From Laguncularia racemosa (Eukaryota; Streptophyta; Magnoliopsida; Myrtales; Combretaceae), in assembly GCA_037954665.1 (NCBI GenBank), contig JBBMOL010000445.1, positions 211,351 to 275,350 on the forward strand: DNA of 64,000 nucleotides, read 5' to 3'. The position numbers and the translations under genes are program-made. Shown piece by piece: positions 39,226-50,300 of the stretch. The notes under the pieces were generated by a model that did not search any database, had not been told where the DNA came from, and saw only the letters and a program-made list of their open reading frames with translations. Position 1 is the first letter of the stretch. Every line of letters starts with the position of its first letter.

Positions 39226-39365
39226 TCTTTTGGTATTAGAGCAAATTGTTACATGCTATTAGGGTTCACGTAGCAATTGGAATCACATCATTTGTGGAAT
39301 TTGTTTAGTTGATTCTTTAATTGTAATTGTGTGCTTGTGATTTGGAATTAAGGCACATCATTTCA

Positions 39366-39813
39366 GCTGCAGGTTCTTCTAGTGAAATAGTTGGGTATGA
39401 CAAGATGTTAGTAAACACAAATCAAGACTTGGGAGATGATGTGGAATATGTATACTATGAGGAGTGACAACCAAACTAGAAGAAAGATTATTATTAGAAT
39501 ATTGTATTTAGAGTATTACACTTGTGATTTCAATTGTATTCGAGTTTTATTATGCTTCTTCTGTTATTAATTATAGGAGATAGACTCTAGTTAAATCTTG
39601 GTGTTAATTTGTTCTCTATAATTTCAATGTCATATGTAGACACTAAGTGGGACTTTTATGAGGCCACTAGTTAATATGTGTAGAGATTTCCTTTATGATG
39701 TCATGGTGACTTGATATTAATTGTGGTTTTTAGTAGATAATGAGCCTTTAAGTGTCTTTACTTAGTGAGAACAAGTGACAAGCTGTATTCACTCCATGTT
39801 CTAGGGCGTTATA
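39366..39813 (+). repeat. Element B 5' LTR, second part
   Basis: From 'ctagaagaaagattattatta' (39,475) onward it is collinear with 46,970-47,306: 'ggagatagactctagttaaatc', 'gtagaca', 'gaggccact', 'gttctaggg'. It ends GGGCGTTATA (ancestral ACA expected). The PBS follows at 39,821. The first about 100 bp have no counterpart in the 3' LTR, which carries a deletion there. Confidence 0.8.
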
Positions 39814-39820
39814 GCTTAAG

Positions 39821-39832
39821 TGGTATTAGAGC
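39821..39832 (+). other. Primer-binding site of element B
   Basis: TGGTATTAGAGC, initiator tRNA-Met type, eight bases after the LTR end at 39,813. Identical to the PBS of element A. Confidence 0.8.
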
Positions 39833-40036
39833 TTAGGTTTATTGATCCATAAACTACTTAGAAAATGAAATCATTAAGACGATGAGGCATGAAGAGAGTG
39901 GGTAATAAATAGCTAGTGTCATTGATATATGATTTCATTTTAGTGTTATTTGTTATTTTGCTTTTAGATATTCAATATTCTAAGAAAGCTTCTATTTTTA
40001 TGTGTCTCCTTGATTTCGTGAATGTCTTTTTGTAGA

Positions 40037-41210
40037 ATCCCTAGGAGAATTTCTAGACTAGGTTCGACATTAGGTATTAGAGGTGTTGCTCTTGACAATT
40101 AAGTTCCACTTAAACTGCCTCAGCTTGGTTTAAAGTTATATGAAGACTGTAATGTACAATTGGTAGAGGCGATTAATATCTTAGTGAGAGTAGTAGGATA
40201 ACAACAACAATAGATACATGAATTGCAAATGCTGAGTGGTGAACAAGGATAGATGGTGGGAGAGGTTGGAGATAAGCCAGCTAGGCCAATTAGTTTAGAT
40301 TGGTTTGCACGATTGGTGAGGGAGTTTAGGCTTAAGGTAAATGATCCCTTGGATGCTAAGTAGTGAATTGATGAATTGGAGAAGGATTTTACAACATTTA
40401 GGGTTCTAGAATAGAAGAAGGTAGACTATGTTGTGTATTTATTGAATGGTACGGCTTCAGAGTGGTGGTCTAGTATATCAAGGTTAACAGTGGGACATAT
40501 TACTTGGGAGAGATTTAAACAATTGGTCTATGACCAGTACTTCCCAAGTAATATACGAGATAAAATGGAAGTAGCATACTACAGTTGCCACTAAGGAAAC
40601 TGATTAATAGAAGAATATGAGGTGGAGTTAAACCACCTAGTGAAATTCATGCCAACAGCCTTCAAAATAGATGATAGGTCCAAGGCTCATAGATTTGTAT
40701 TAGGTCTAGAGCCCACTCAATAGTATAAAGTGGGGTCATTTTAGTTGAACACATACTTTGAAGTAGTGAACAAGGCCAAGTTCCTAAAGTAAAGTCATAA
40801 AAGAACTATTGAGATGAGGACTCATGGGACAAGAGTAATGCTAGGGAAGAGACTTGCTTAAGGTATTGTTATATAAGAGAAGGGTAAGAAGCTTCAAACC
40901 TTCTAAATTAGACTTGTGGTCATTGCAGCACCCTCCTCTTAGATTAGGACTTCCCCAACAGGACATGCTCATAAATGCGTTAGGTGCTTTAGGCTACATG
41001 AATTAAGTGAGTGCAAGTGGCCAAAGGGTGCCTACTTATCATGTAGAAAGAAAGGTCATAGCAGTAAGACATGCACTAAGAGATCAATTTCTCTCACCTT
41101 ATATTACTCTTGCAAACAAAGGGGTTACAGAGTTATAGATTGCCTAAATATAGGAGGTAAAACTATACCGGCAACACAAAAAAGTGGATCCCAAACTGTA
41201 ACCTAGGTTT
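40037..41210 (+). pseudogene. Element B gag remnant
   Basis: Readable from PRRISRLGSTLGIRG, where ATC stands in place of a start ATG at 40,037. It continues through a gag core (about 40,290-40,760) with WFARLVREF, VVYLLNGTASEWWSS and WERFKQLVYDQYFP, and ends in a Cys/His-rich part (CVRCFRLHELSECK..., CKQRGYRVIDC) at about 40,975-41,150, a worn zinc knuckle. There are many stops, mostly TAG. Confidence 0.75.
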
Positions 41211-41287
41211 GTAGATATTAGCCAATAGAACCAAGATAGAGAGTGGTAGCTTAGGTATTTTCATTGCAACTTTAGGATACACTAAAC

Positions 41288-41500
41288 ATGGAAACTTTGG
41301 CAAGTGCACTATTTGTACACTTTGCTAGTGCTTATGTCCTGTTTGATATTGGTGCAACACATTCATGTGCGTTTGAGGCATTTAGACATGCTTGTAATAT
41401 TCATGTTGAGATGTTGAATGATACTTTAAGTATGAGTATACCTATAGGTGTGGGTAGAGACATAAACAAAATATGTAGAAATTTCAGTATTAAAGTGTAG
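41288..41500 (+). pseudogene. Element B aspartic protease remnant
   Basis: An open stretch of 70 codons holds the retropepsin active-site block as VLFDIGATHSCAFEAF. The family has D-S/T-G-A-T-H-S-F, so the Ser/Thr is Ile here, and the Phe is Cys. The downstream flap part is broken by a stop. Confidence 0.75.
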
Positions 41501-41739
41501 GGTAGGGTTATAAACAAAATACCTAGGAATTGATTGGTTGTTTAAACACCATGCATCCATTGATTATCATAGTATAACAATCCATTTTAGTATACCAAGA
41601 GAAGAACCCTTTTATTTCAAGCTTGAAGTATAAAGACCAATGGGGTTGCCTACATATAAATTGTAGGGTAAGAGTATGGTAGTTTCAATGACTGTTAAAG
41701 TTGGCAATGTTGTGAGGATTGATTAGGCACATGTAGTGA

Positions 41740-42740
41740 GAGAATTTATAAAAGTCTTCCCTAAAGACTTGTTAAGCTTACCTTTAGCAAGGGAGATTGA
41801 ATTTGCTATAGACATGGTACTTGGTACGGCTCCTATATCCCAAACCCCGTACCATATGGCATTAACTGAATTAGTAGATTTGAAGAAGTAGTTACAAGAG
41901 TTACTGGATAAGAAATTTACTAGACTTAGTGTCTTGCCTTAAGGTGTGCCTGTGCTATTTGTGAAAAAGAGGGATGGTAGCATGAGATTATGCATTGACT
42001 ATAGGGAAATAAACTAGATTACCATTAAGAGTAAATACCCTCTTCTAAGGATAGATGATTTGTTTGATCAACTATAAGGGGTTCAAGTCTTTTAAAAAAT
42101 CGACTTAAGATTTGGATATCATTAATTGAGGATCAAGGAGGTAGACATTCAGAATACCACTTTTAGAACTTGGTATGGGCATTATGAGTTCTAAGTAATG
42201 CCATTTGGACTCACGAATGCACTGGTGACTTTCATGGATTTAATGAATCGTGTGTTCTAAGAATACTTAGATAAATTTGTAATTATGATCATAGATGATA
42301 TTTTAATATATTGCAAGAGCAAAGAGGAGCATGAGCGGCATTTGAGGATGGTGTTGAATAAATTGTAGATAGAGAGACTACATGTAAAATTCAAGAAGTG
42401 TGAGTTTTAGCTTAATCAGGAAACCTTTTTAGGTCATGTGATTAGTAACTAAGGTACATTGGTAGACCTTAAAAAGATCAAGGCCATAAATGACTAGCCT
42501 AAACCTAAGATAATGACATAGATTAGAAGCTTCTTGAGGTTAGCATGGTATTATAGGAGGTTTGTGGAAGGATTTTCTAAATTAGCAATTGCTCTAACTA
42601 GATTAACTTAAAAGGGGGTGATGTTTGAATGAGATGATAAATGTGAAATGAGTTTCATAACATTGAAGAAGAGTTTGATTTCAACATCATTTTTGGCACT
42701 ACCTATCAGTGGTGAAGAGTTTTCCATATTCAATAGAACC
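41740..42740 (+). pseudogene. Element B reverse transcriptase remnant; RNase H lost
   Basis: The usual order of RT blocks is visible: LPLAREIEFAIDMVLGTAPI, VLFVKKRDGSMRLCIDYREI, KYPLLRIDDLFDQL, VMPFGLTNA, then the catalytic block FVIMIIDDILIY (the Y/F-x-DD site reads I-I-D-D) near 42,270-42,310, CEF..., FLGHVIS and the connection region WYYRRFVEGFSKLA. Stops interrupt every block. After about 42,740 the RNase H sequence is absent and integrase-side sequence begins near 42,840, so a few hundred bases were lost. Confidence 0.85.
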
Positions 42741-42839
42741 TATTAGAAGACATGCAAAGATTAGAACTAGAAATTGTAACCTAGAAGGTTGGGGCAAGAT
42801 TAACTAGTTTGTGTATATAGCCTACATTAGTAGACAAGA

Positions 42840-44235
42840 TAAAAGCCACACAAGTTGATGATGTGGAAATGTAGAAAATTAAGAGACAGATAAGAGAAGG
42901 AAAGGCGATGGAGCTTAATGTGAATGGAGAAGGAGTAATAAGGTATGGTCATAGATTGGGCATTCCACTTGCATCTGAAGTGAAGAATGAAATATTGAAA
43001 GAGGCACATTATTTTGGATACTTTGTCTATCCTGGGAGCACCAAAATGTATAAGGACTTAAAATGCCACTATTGATGGAAGAATATGAAACGAGAAATTG
43101 TAGAGTATGTATCCAGGTGCTTAACTTGCCAATAAATCAAAATAGAGCACCAAAGACTCGCTAGTGAGTTATAACCTTTACCAATACCAGAGTGGAAAAT
43201 GTAACTATGGATTTTATCACTGCATTACCTAAAACTGTGACTAAATTGGACACCATATGGATAATCTTGGATAGGCTCCTTAAATCTACCCATTTTATAC
43301 CTATGGGTATTAGGTATAAACTTAGGAAGTTAGCTTAATTGTACATTAAGGAAGTTATGAGGTTACATAGAGTATTGGTCACGATAGTTTTTTATTGAGA
43401 TATAAGGTTTGTTAGGAGATTTTGGAGGAGTTTACATAGGGCATTGAAAACCAAATTGTAGTTTAGTATGAATTTTTACACATAGATAGATGGTCAGTTA
43501 AAATGAACCATTTAGATATTGAAAGATATGTTGAGGGCTTATGTATTAGATTTTGGTGGGAGTTGGGATGAGCATCTACCCTTAATAGAGTTTGCTTACA
43601 ATAATAGCTATCAAACTAGGATTCAAATGGCACCCTATAAAGCATTATGTGGTAGAAAGTTTCGATTATTGTTACATTAGGATGAAGTGGGTGAGAGGTA
43701 ACTATTGGGATCCAACCTAAAATAAGACGTTATGGATAATGTCAAGTTAATTAGATAGAAGATGCAATCAACTCAAAGCTATCGAAAGTCCTATGCAAAT
43801 AAAAGACGATGCCTTTTAGAGTTTAAAGTGGGAGATCACGTCTTACTGAAAGTATCAACTACAAAAAGGGTGGTGAGTTTAGGTTAAGATAAAAAATGAA
43901 CCTTAGGTACGTAGGTCCCTTTAAAGTCTTGGAAAGGGTTGGAATGGTAGTATATAGGTTGGCTTTACCACCAAATCTAGTTGGTGTATATGATGTATTT
44001 TATATTTTCATGTTAAGGAAATATGTACTAAACCCAGACCAAGTAACCGCTTTAGAACCTCTAGAAATGCAACCAAACCTCACAACATTAGAGAAGCCTG
44101 TCAAGATTGTAGCAGATTTTGAAATGATGAGTGACCAAGTATGTTAAGGCTTAGTGGAGTAATCAAATAGAAAGAAAATTGACTTAGGAATTAGAAGAGG
44201 AGATGAGAAAGAGATATTTAGAGCTTTTTCATAAT
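42840..44235 (+). pseudogene. Element B integrase and chromodomain remnant
   Basis: Visible parts: the zinc-finger region with HRLGIPLASEVKNEIL, AHYFGYFVYPGSTKMYKDL and a CLTC pair (about 42,955-43,130); the core beginning MDFITALPKT (about 43,205); LIEFAYNNSYQTRIQMAPY (about 43,585); the GPY/F module RYVGPFKVLERVGMVVYRLA in the 83-codon open stretch 43,896-44,147; and a chromodomain tail (44,170-44,230) reading T-stop-ELEEEMRKRYLELF, where the family has ATWE. This tail supports chromovirus membership. Confidence 0.85.
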
Positions 44236-44266
44236 CTAAGTAACTTTCAATGATGAAAGTTCTATT

Positions 44267-44279
44267 AAGGGAGGGAGAA
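44267..44279 (+). other. Polypurine tract of element B
   Basis: AAGGGAGGGAGAA directly before the 3' LTR, the plus-strand primer site for reverse transcription. Confidence 0.75.
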
Positions 44280-45642
44280 CGTAATAATAAAAAATCAATA
44301 AAACAAAATAGATTATATACTAGTTTTTAAACCTCAAAAAAATAAATCAAAATATAACCATAATAAGGTCGAGGCAAATGGACGTAAAAAAGAACTTAGT
44401 AACAGGGTGATATGGTCATTTGATAGGGAGAGTGTAAATAGACCAACACATTTCCTTTTGACCTTTTCCCCCATATTATGCACTACAAAATTCCAAAAGT
44501 AAAGAAAAACCTTTGCAGAAGAAGGCGACTGCTATACCAAGTGATGCAATGAACTTACACATAAACGATAAGTGTAAGAAACTTTGATTGTTATAATAAT
44601 CCAAATCGTGCTAGAACAATTCGATGTCCACAATAACAAGAATTTGGGACATTGTTCATGGGACAATGATTTAAGTAAGTTTTATAAATCTTTCATAACT
44701 AGAGTGAAGTTAAAAGTACTATTCTTATAAATTAAGAATGGGATTACAAAATTGTTGAAGGTGAAATGAATTAAAGGGTAATCGTAATTAGGGGATTTGA
44801 AATTTTGAAAAAAAAAACTTTGCAATTTAAAAAAATTGGTGAAGTTTTAGAAGTATACGGTCACAACATGGCCGTGCTGTACCCATGTACTTTAAGTACG
44901 CAGCCACTTAGGAGATTTACATGACCCTACTAGAAATTACAAATTGAACAATGAGGTACATAAGCAAGAGACACCGTCGTATATTTGCTCGTGTCCCTCC
45001 ACTTCAATATCACACTTAGTGCACAAATGAGAACATGCCCATGTACTTGGACCTGTTGAGCCTATATTTTCTAAAGGCGAGTTTTTTTTACCTAATTTTG
45101 ATTCCTAAACTTCTCCTAACTTATTCAAATATCTAAAAGTAAATTAAAGTCATTGTTGTAGGATCTCTAAGTGTATATGTTTATTGATTTGAATAGGCTT
45201 GAGGTTTAAGAAATTTCAAAGCTATGAATAGATTATTCATTACTTATTAGGTTCTTGTATACTATGTTTGTTGATTATGCATGTTAGGCCAGAAATGTAA
45301 ACTAACTTAAGTTAAAATTGAAATTGATTAATTATGTGATTGTGATTGGCTAGGTTAAGGAAACGAAAATGTCGATGATCATGGGGTGGCATCTCAATGA
45401 TCAATATGTGATATTGTCCTTAGTGGAGTTGTATACTAAGGTGATCTGAGTAGATTTAGGATGTTTTGATTCATGGACTCATGGACTCATTAACACCTAC
45501 TGTTGTATAGGTATATATGTATTATAAAGATTTATGGAATCTTGGACTCATGGACATTGGGGAGTATCTATTATTGTATACATATATATGTATTATAATT
45601 ATAAATATGTGTATATAGATCTTGTGTTATCTAGAGTTGTGT
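44280..45642 (+). repeat. Element B 3' LTR, first part
   Basis: Collinear with 32,928-34,320 of the 5' LTR, ending at 'ctagagttgtgt'. Its last five bases (TGTGT, 45,638-45,642) are the left half of the target duplication of element C. Confidence 0.85.
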
Positions 45643-46868
45643 TGATAGGAATCAAAATTCATCAAGACCTATCATTAGGGTAAGAGTCAAATGATTTCAA
45701 ATCTTGACGATAAGGGCCCATTTTGAGCACATCGACTATAGAATTATTTATTTACTAACCTCTTTTCTCTGATTCATGTATTATATATTCTAACAGGCAC
45801 ACTTATCATGCTTTACAGGGCAATGGACAAACTTACTAAGACTCAGCTTGTGGGTTATCCATGGACTGACCTAAACCGGCAATGAGCTAGGCCGATGAAT
45901 CTTATGGAAGAGCTAGCATGATGAAGACTATTTTTATTTATAATTATTTCTTTGGACTATTTATGTTGTAATCTTTCTTTTGGGACACTTTCATTTTCTT
46001 GTAATTATGTTTTTAGGATCGGCCACCCTAAAAGTGGCATAATTGTAATTTTGTGAACTTTTTAACCTTAAAGGGAGCAAGTATAAATACTTGCTTAAGT
46101 AGGCTTTTGGGAGAGAATTTTTAGAATATACACTTGATATTTTCGTGAGAGAATTAGGGTTCATCCTTAGTTCAATCCCTCTTATCAATTTCAATCCCAA
46201 GAATTAGAATTATGGCGAGTGCAACAAGGAGAAATTGTGAGTTATATCAATTTCTATTTGTTGTGTTTATTTTCTTTTCTAGTGAGTCATATCTGGGGTT
46301 GGATTGAAGTTTTCTTGGTCAGATTTGATTCCTTTATATTTGAATTATTAGTGCTTAATTGAGTGGCCCTTAGACTTGATTTCTATTTTTCCATTTTGAA
46401 CATTTTTGAACCATGAAATCAAGTATTGTGGAAGGTGGATCACAATCATTGTTCTTATTGATTTTGTGTGTTATTTAACGTAGGTTTCAAGAATATTAGT
46501 GATCTTCATTGAGGAATACAACATTGTGTAATTCATTTCATGAAATATAGCATTCGGATCATCTATTGCAATTAGGGTTCATGCAACATTTTGCTCCAAA
46601 TTGAACCGATTTGATCTTGTCCTTTAGGGATTGTTAATTGGTTCATTTGTATGTGCTTAAACTCCCTTTTAGGCACATCATAATTTAGCATCAGAGTTGC
46701 ACATACTTGGTTCATTTTAATATTGATCACGTGGTGTTGTGGAATTGGTTATAGATTTTGAGAATTAGCGCTATTGTTCATGTGATTGGAAGCTAGTTTG
46801 ATTGACATTGTCTAATTGTCTTTCAAATGGGTTTTGCATGCACTTAATCTTGGTTTTTAAGCACATCA
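45643..46868 (+). mobile_element. Element C: solo LTR inserted in B's 3' LTR
   Basis: Starts TGATAGGAATC and ends AAGCACATCA, flanked on both sides by an exact TGTGT duplication (45,638-45,642 and 46,869-46,873). The host LTR is collinear on both sides ('gagttgtgt' joins '..gcttgaatgattgatatga', as in the 5' LTR at 34,318). It is related to the LTR of element A: the same start, the same TATA inverted repeat (46,077-46,094), and the 'gtggcat..gtaattttttgaac' context. A first LTR-like end (GGCACATCA) is at 46,680, followed by a worn tRNA-Met PBS (TTAGCATCAGAGT, 46,685-46,697) and 170 more bases before the true end. Confidence 0.87.
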
Positions 46869-46873
46869 TGTGT

Positions 46874-47306
46874 GCTTGAATGATTGATATGAAGGATAAT
46901 AATTTGGTGCTTGAATATCCTATTTGCATCATGTTTGTGTTTATACTTTAGCACAACATACATTTCTTATTAGAAGAAGGACTATTATTAAAATGTTGTG
47001 TTTAGAGTATTATGCCTGTAATTTCGGTTGCATTTGAGTTTTGTTATGCTTCCGCTACTATTAATTATAGGAGATAGACTCTAGTTAAATCCTAGTGGAA
47101 TTTTTTTCTCTACAGTTTCAATGCCCTATGTAGACATGAGTAGGACTTTAGTGAGGCCACTCGTTAATATGTATGGAGATTTCTTTTATGATGTCTTGTT
47201 GACTTGATACCAATTGTGAAGTTTAGTAGATACCGAGCCTTTGCATGTCTTCACTTAGTGAGGTAACCTGTCAGGCTATATTCAATTCAGGTTCTAGGGC
47301 TCTATA
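46874..47306 (+). repeat. Element B 3' LTR, second part
   Basis: Collinear with the last 340 bp of the 5' LTR, but lacking the segment around the insertion point of A ('agcacaacatac' joins 'atttcttattagaag'). It ends CTCTATA, followed by the CAAGC duplication. Confidence 0.8.
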
Positions 47307-47311
47307 CAAGC
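47307..47311 (+). repeat. Target site duplication (CAAGC), right of element B
   Basis: Exact repeat of 32,923-32,927, fixing the right end of the element. Confidence 0.8.
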
Positions 47312-50300
47312 AAATGTGGAGTTGAGTTTATGTAGCTTGTAAGTTACTTTAATTCTTATACATGCTTAAGCAGAATTGTAAATATATAGAGATTATTAGT
47401 TTATAGAAAAATTAAACAATTCATAGTTTAATTAAATTTTTCAATAAATAGTCATGGCAAATTAATGAATCATAAATTCTCGTATGAAGAAATATATAAT
47501 TTAAGGCAATTACATCTTTCAAACAAAATTACGGAAAATATGCACCAATATAGGATATTAGAAATATCGAACGATTTTAAGCATAATTATAGATTCCTTA
47601 AGAAAGTACGTGAGGTTGTACATTAACTTGCAAAATCACAATTGTTAACTTTGAAAACCATTTGATGAAAGCCATGGTTTAGCAGTGGAACATAGTACTA
47701 AAAGATATTAAAACCATCTCCATAATCCTCCAAGGCTACAAGGCCTAAAATAAAGTCTAAGTCCATCATATGGTTTGTAAACTAAACTAGAACAAAAGTC
47801 TATAAAAGTCCATCAACAAAATAGGAAAGTATAACTCTCTCAAACCTTAGAAAAAAGAAAAGAAAAAAGTAAAATGATAACAACCAAATATACAACAAAA
47901 CTACTCGTCACTCTCGTTAACCCATAACTTTTTTGTCAGTACTATAATCGAGATAATCATAATAATAATCATCAGCATAAATGGCATCATCATCATTACC
48001 TAAAAAATAAGAGGAAAGAATGAGATACAAGAACTTAGTATAGAATAGCCAAGCACATTCTCACATGTCATGTATATCTAATTCTAATGCATTAACACAA
48101 AATCATTAAGTTATTTAATTTAAAGAGAAACAATAAGCACTAGAGTACTCATGAATTCGGACACTCTTAGGAATGAAAGGGGTTTGATGCTATTCAATAA
48201 GCATTAAGGACCTATCACGATATATTCAGCTACTGTGACTAAAACCATAACTAATACTGATACCATCAACCATAACATAGTATAGTAATCTTATTTGAGG
48301 TGTTTGCTCTAAATGCTAGGCTAACCATTATAGTCACGATGTATCTAACCCCCTCATATAGATCCCATAATGTATATAATGTCCGGTTGACATCCCTCTA
48401 TTCTCATAGCCACTTTGTGTGAATACTAACCTTATTGATTACTCGTTGCACTACCTTTGTGGCTTAGGAAACTTAACTACCTTATAATCCTAATATTTAG
48501 AATCGCATCTTAGAACCCAGTCTAAGGGTATCACCCTCTAGATTGGGTGACCAAGCATAACTAGATCTACAAATACTTAGGTCGAGTTTAAGTATTAATT
48601 TGTTTTGGTTTTCCTATTTCTAGCATGCAACATATAATTATTCCATACTTGGAAAGGTGGAGTCACAACATAATCCTTAATTAACTAATCCTCCAACCCA
48701 ATTAGAAGATAATAAGTAATTTAAATATAATTATTGATTAGCATTAGTGTTTAATTTATTTAATTAACATAATTCTCAATTCAATTATATTTAGCTATCA
48801 ATTAGGCCATAGGTATCAATTTAGTATGCAACTAAGTGTAATACTCATTTAGGCTAGGAGGCATATATAGAGATTTTAGATAAGTCCCTTATTTTAGTCT
48901 AATTATTAATCCTATATTTCCTTTAGTTAATTGGCGAGTTAGATTGTTAATTGAGTTGGTTCAAAGGTTGTGAGCAGAATAGGATAAGATTGAATTGACT
49001 AGAGATAATTGGATTCGGTTCATCTTTTAGAGGCTTGGCCTTAATCTACTTTATTTTAATTCTAATATTATCATAATTTTTTGTTTTTATTTTAATTTTC
49101 TTAATTTTAGGTTTGGACTAATCTAGTGAGCCAATTAAGAGGGAATCGGTTCGATTCATATGAATAGAGTTTGGATTGGCTTGGCCCTCTCAAAGGGGAT
49201 GACCTAATTCTTTTTATTATTTCTTGATTAGATTATTCATTAAAAAGGCCCACATGTTATTACGTGTATTTTAGTTTTAAGACCTATATTATAATTGAAC
49301 TCCATTTCTAATTTAAGTCCATAAACACATTTTAACATTGATCAACATGTTTATGAAGATCAAACAAATTCACGAAATTATCTTGATCCAAAACTTTAAT
49401 TATTAAGTGAAAATGGTTTTGATTTTGATAAAACTTTACAAAAATCTAATCTTAGAGTAACTATTTATATGGAAAAGTAATTTTTTCAAAACTCATCTAA
49501 AAACGTGTTTTTAATAATTTTGATTGAACAAAATGGATCAAATTTGAATTTCACAAAAAACAATTTGAATATTATGAAGAACACAAAAACACATTTAATA
49601 CATTCAAATCTAACTTGGTAAGTCAAATAGTAAGTCAACTTGTTTTAACACTTTCCATTAATAAATCAATCACCATTATGCATAAAAAAAACTAAAAGAT
49701 GAACATTCAATTATGAAATTTTCATATTTATCATGCACATTACACACCATTCAAGCCTCATCAAATCAACTACAACATAGAATTAATTAGCAAATTTCTA
49801 GATTTCGGTTTTTATGAGCAAGTTCACTAAATCAAATATAACTTACTCATTTCAACTCCAAATCATATCAAACAAAATTCATTTGATTCTTAATTCATTC
49901 CTTTATCAATTTCTTGAAGAATTTTCAGATTTTATGCAGATTAAACATCTTTCAGCTGCTGTCCAATATCTAGTTATGAATTTGAAACTTCAAAACATCA
50001 TATCTTACTATTTTTAGCTCCAAATCACTTCAAACAAAAGCCAGAATTTTCTAAATCTTTTCCTCTTTCAAAATTAACACTTAAAATTTATTTAGCATCA
50101 GATTAACAACTTATTTTTTCCAGATTACATTTTAGAAATGAATTTAACCTAAACCCAGCTATTTCTTACTCATTACTTCACCAATCATCACCAATCTAAA
50201 TCCTTACTTCCTATTATCATTTCCAAATCAAATTCTACCAATCAACACATTCTAAATCACAAAAACATTATTTTTAAAATTTCAAATACTCATTTAACAT

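Larger units (their letters stand above)
34477..39360 (+). mobile_element. Element A: nonautonomous gag-protease LTR retrotransposon inserted in B's 5' LTR
   Basis: Two 853-bp LTRs in direct orientation (34,477-35,329 and 38,373-39,225), both starting TGATGGGAATC and ending GCACATCA, flank a PBS (35,335-35,346, TGGTATTAGAGC), a leader, one gag-protease reading frame (36,484-38,391) and a short purine tract (GAGGAGA, 38,366-38,372). No reverse transcriptase or integrase is present, so it needed a helper, like the TR-GAG class. After the 3' LTR the PBS-like segment and about 117 more bases follow, ending in a second GCACATCA at 39,360. With that end the flanks are TTTGA and TTTCA, a 5-bp target duplication with one mismatch. 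Confidence 0.8.
32928..47306 (+). mobile_element. Element B: decayed Ty3/gypsy chromovirus with two nested insertions
   Basis: Order: 5' LTR (32,928-39,813, split by element A), PBS (39,821-39,832, TGGTATTAGAGC, initiator tRNA-Met type), gag, protease, reverse transcriptase, integrase, chromodomain tail, polypurine tract (44,267-44,279, AAGGGAGGGAGAA), 3' LTR (44,280-47,306, split by element C). Without the nested DNA the LTRs are about 2.0 and 1.8 kb, and the element is about 8.3 kb. The 5' LTR starts TATAATAAT and the 3' LTR CGTAATAAT, both one change from an ancestral TGTAATAAT. Both LTRs end in TATA where ACA is expected. The coding region is broken throughout and RNase H is missing, so it is long dead. 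Gag, PR, RT, IN and chromodomain order plus the primer type place it with plant chromoviruses (Tekay/Del-like). Confidence 0.88.
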
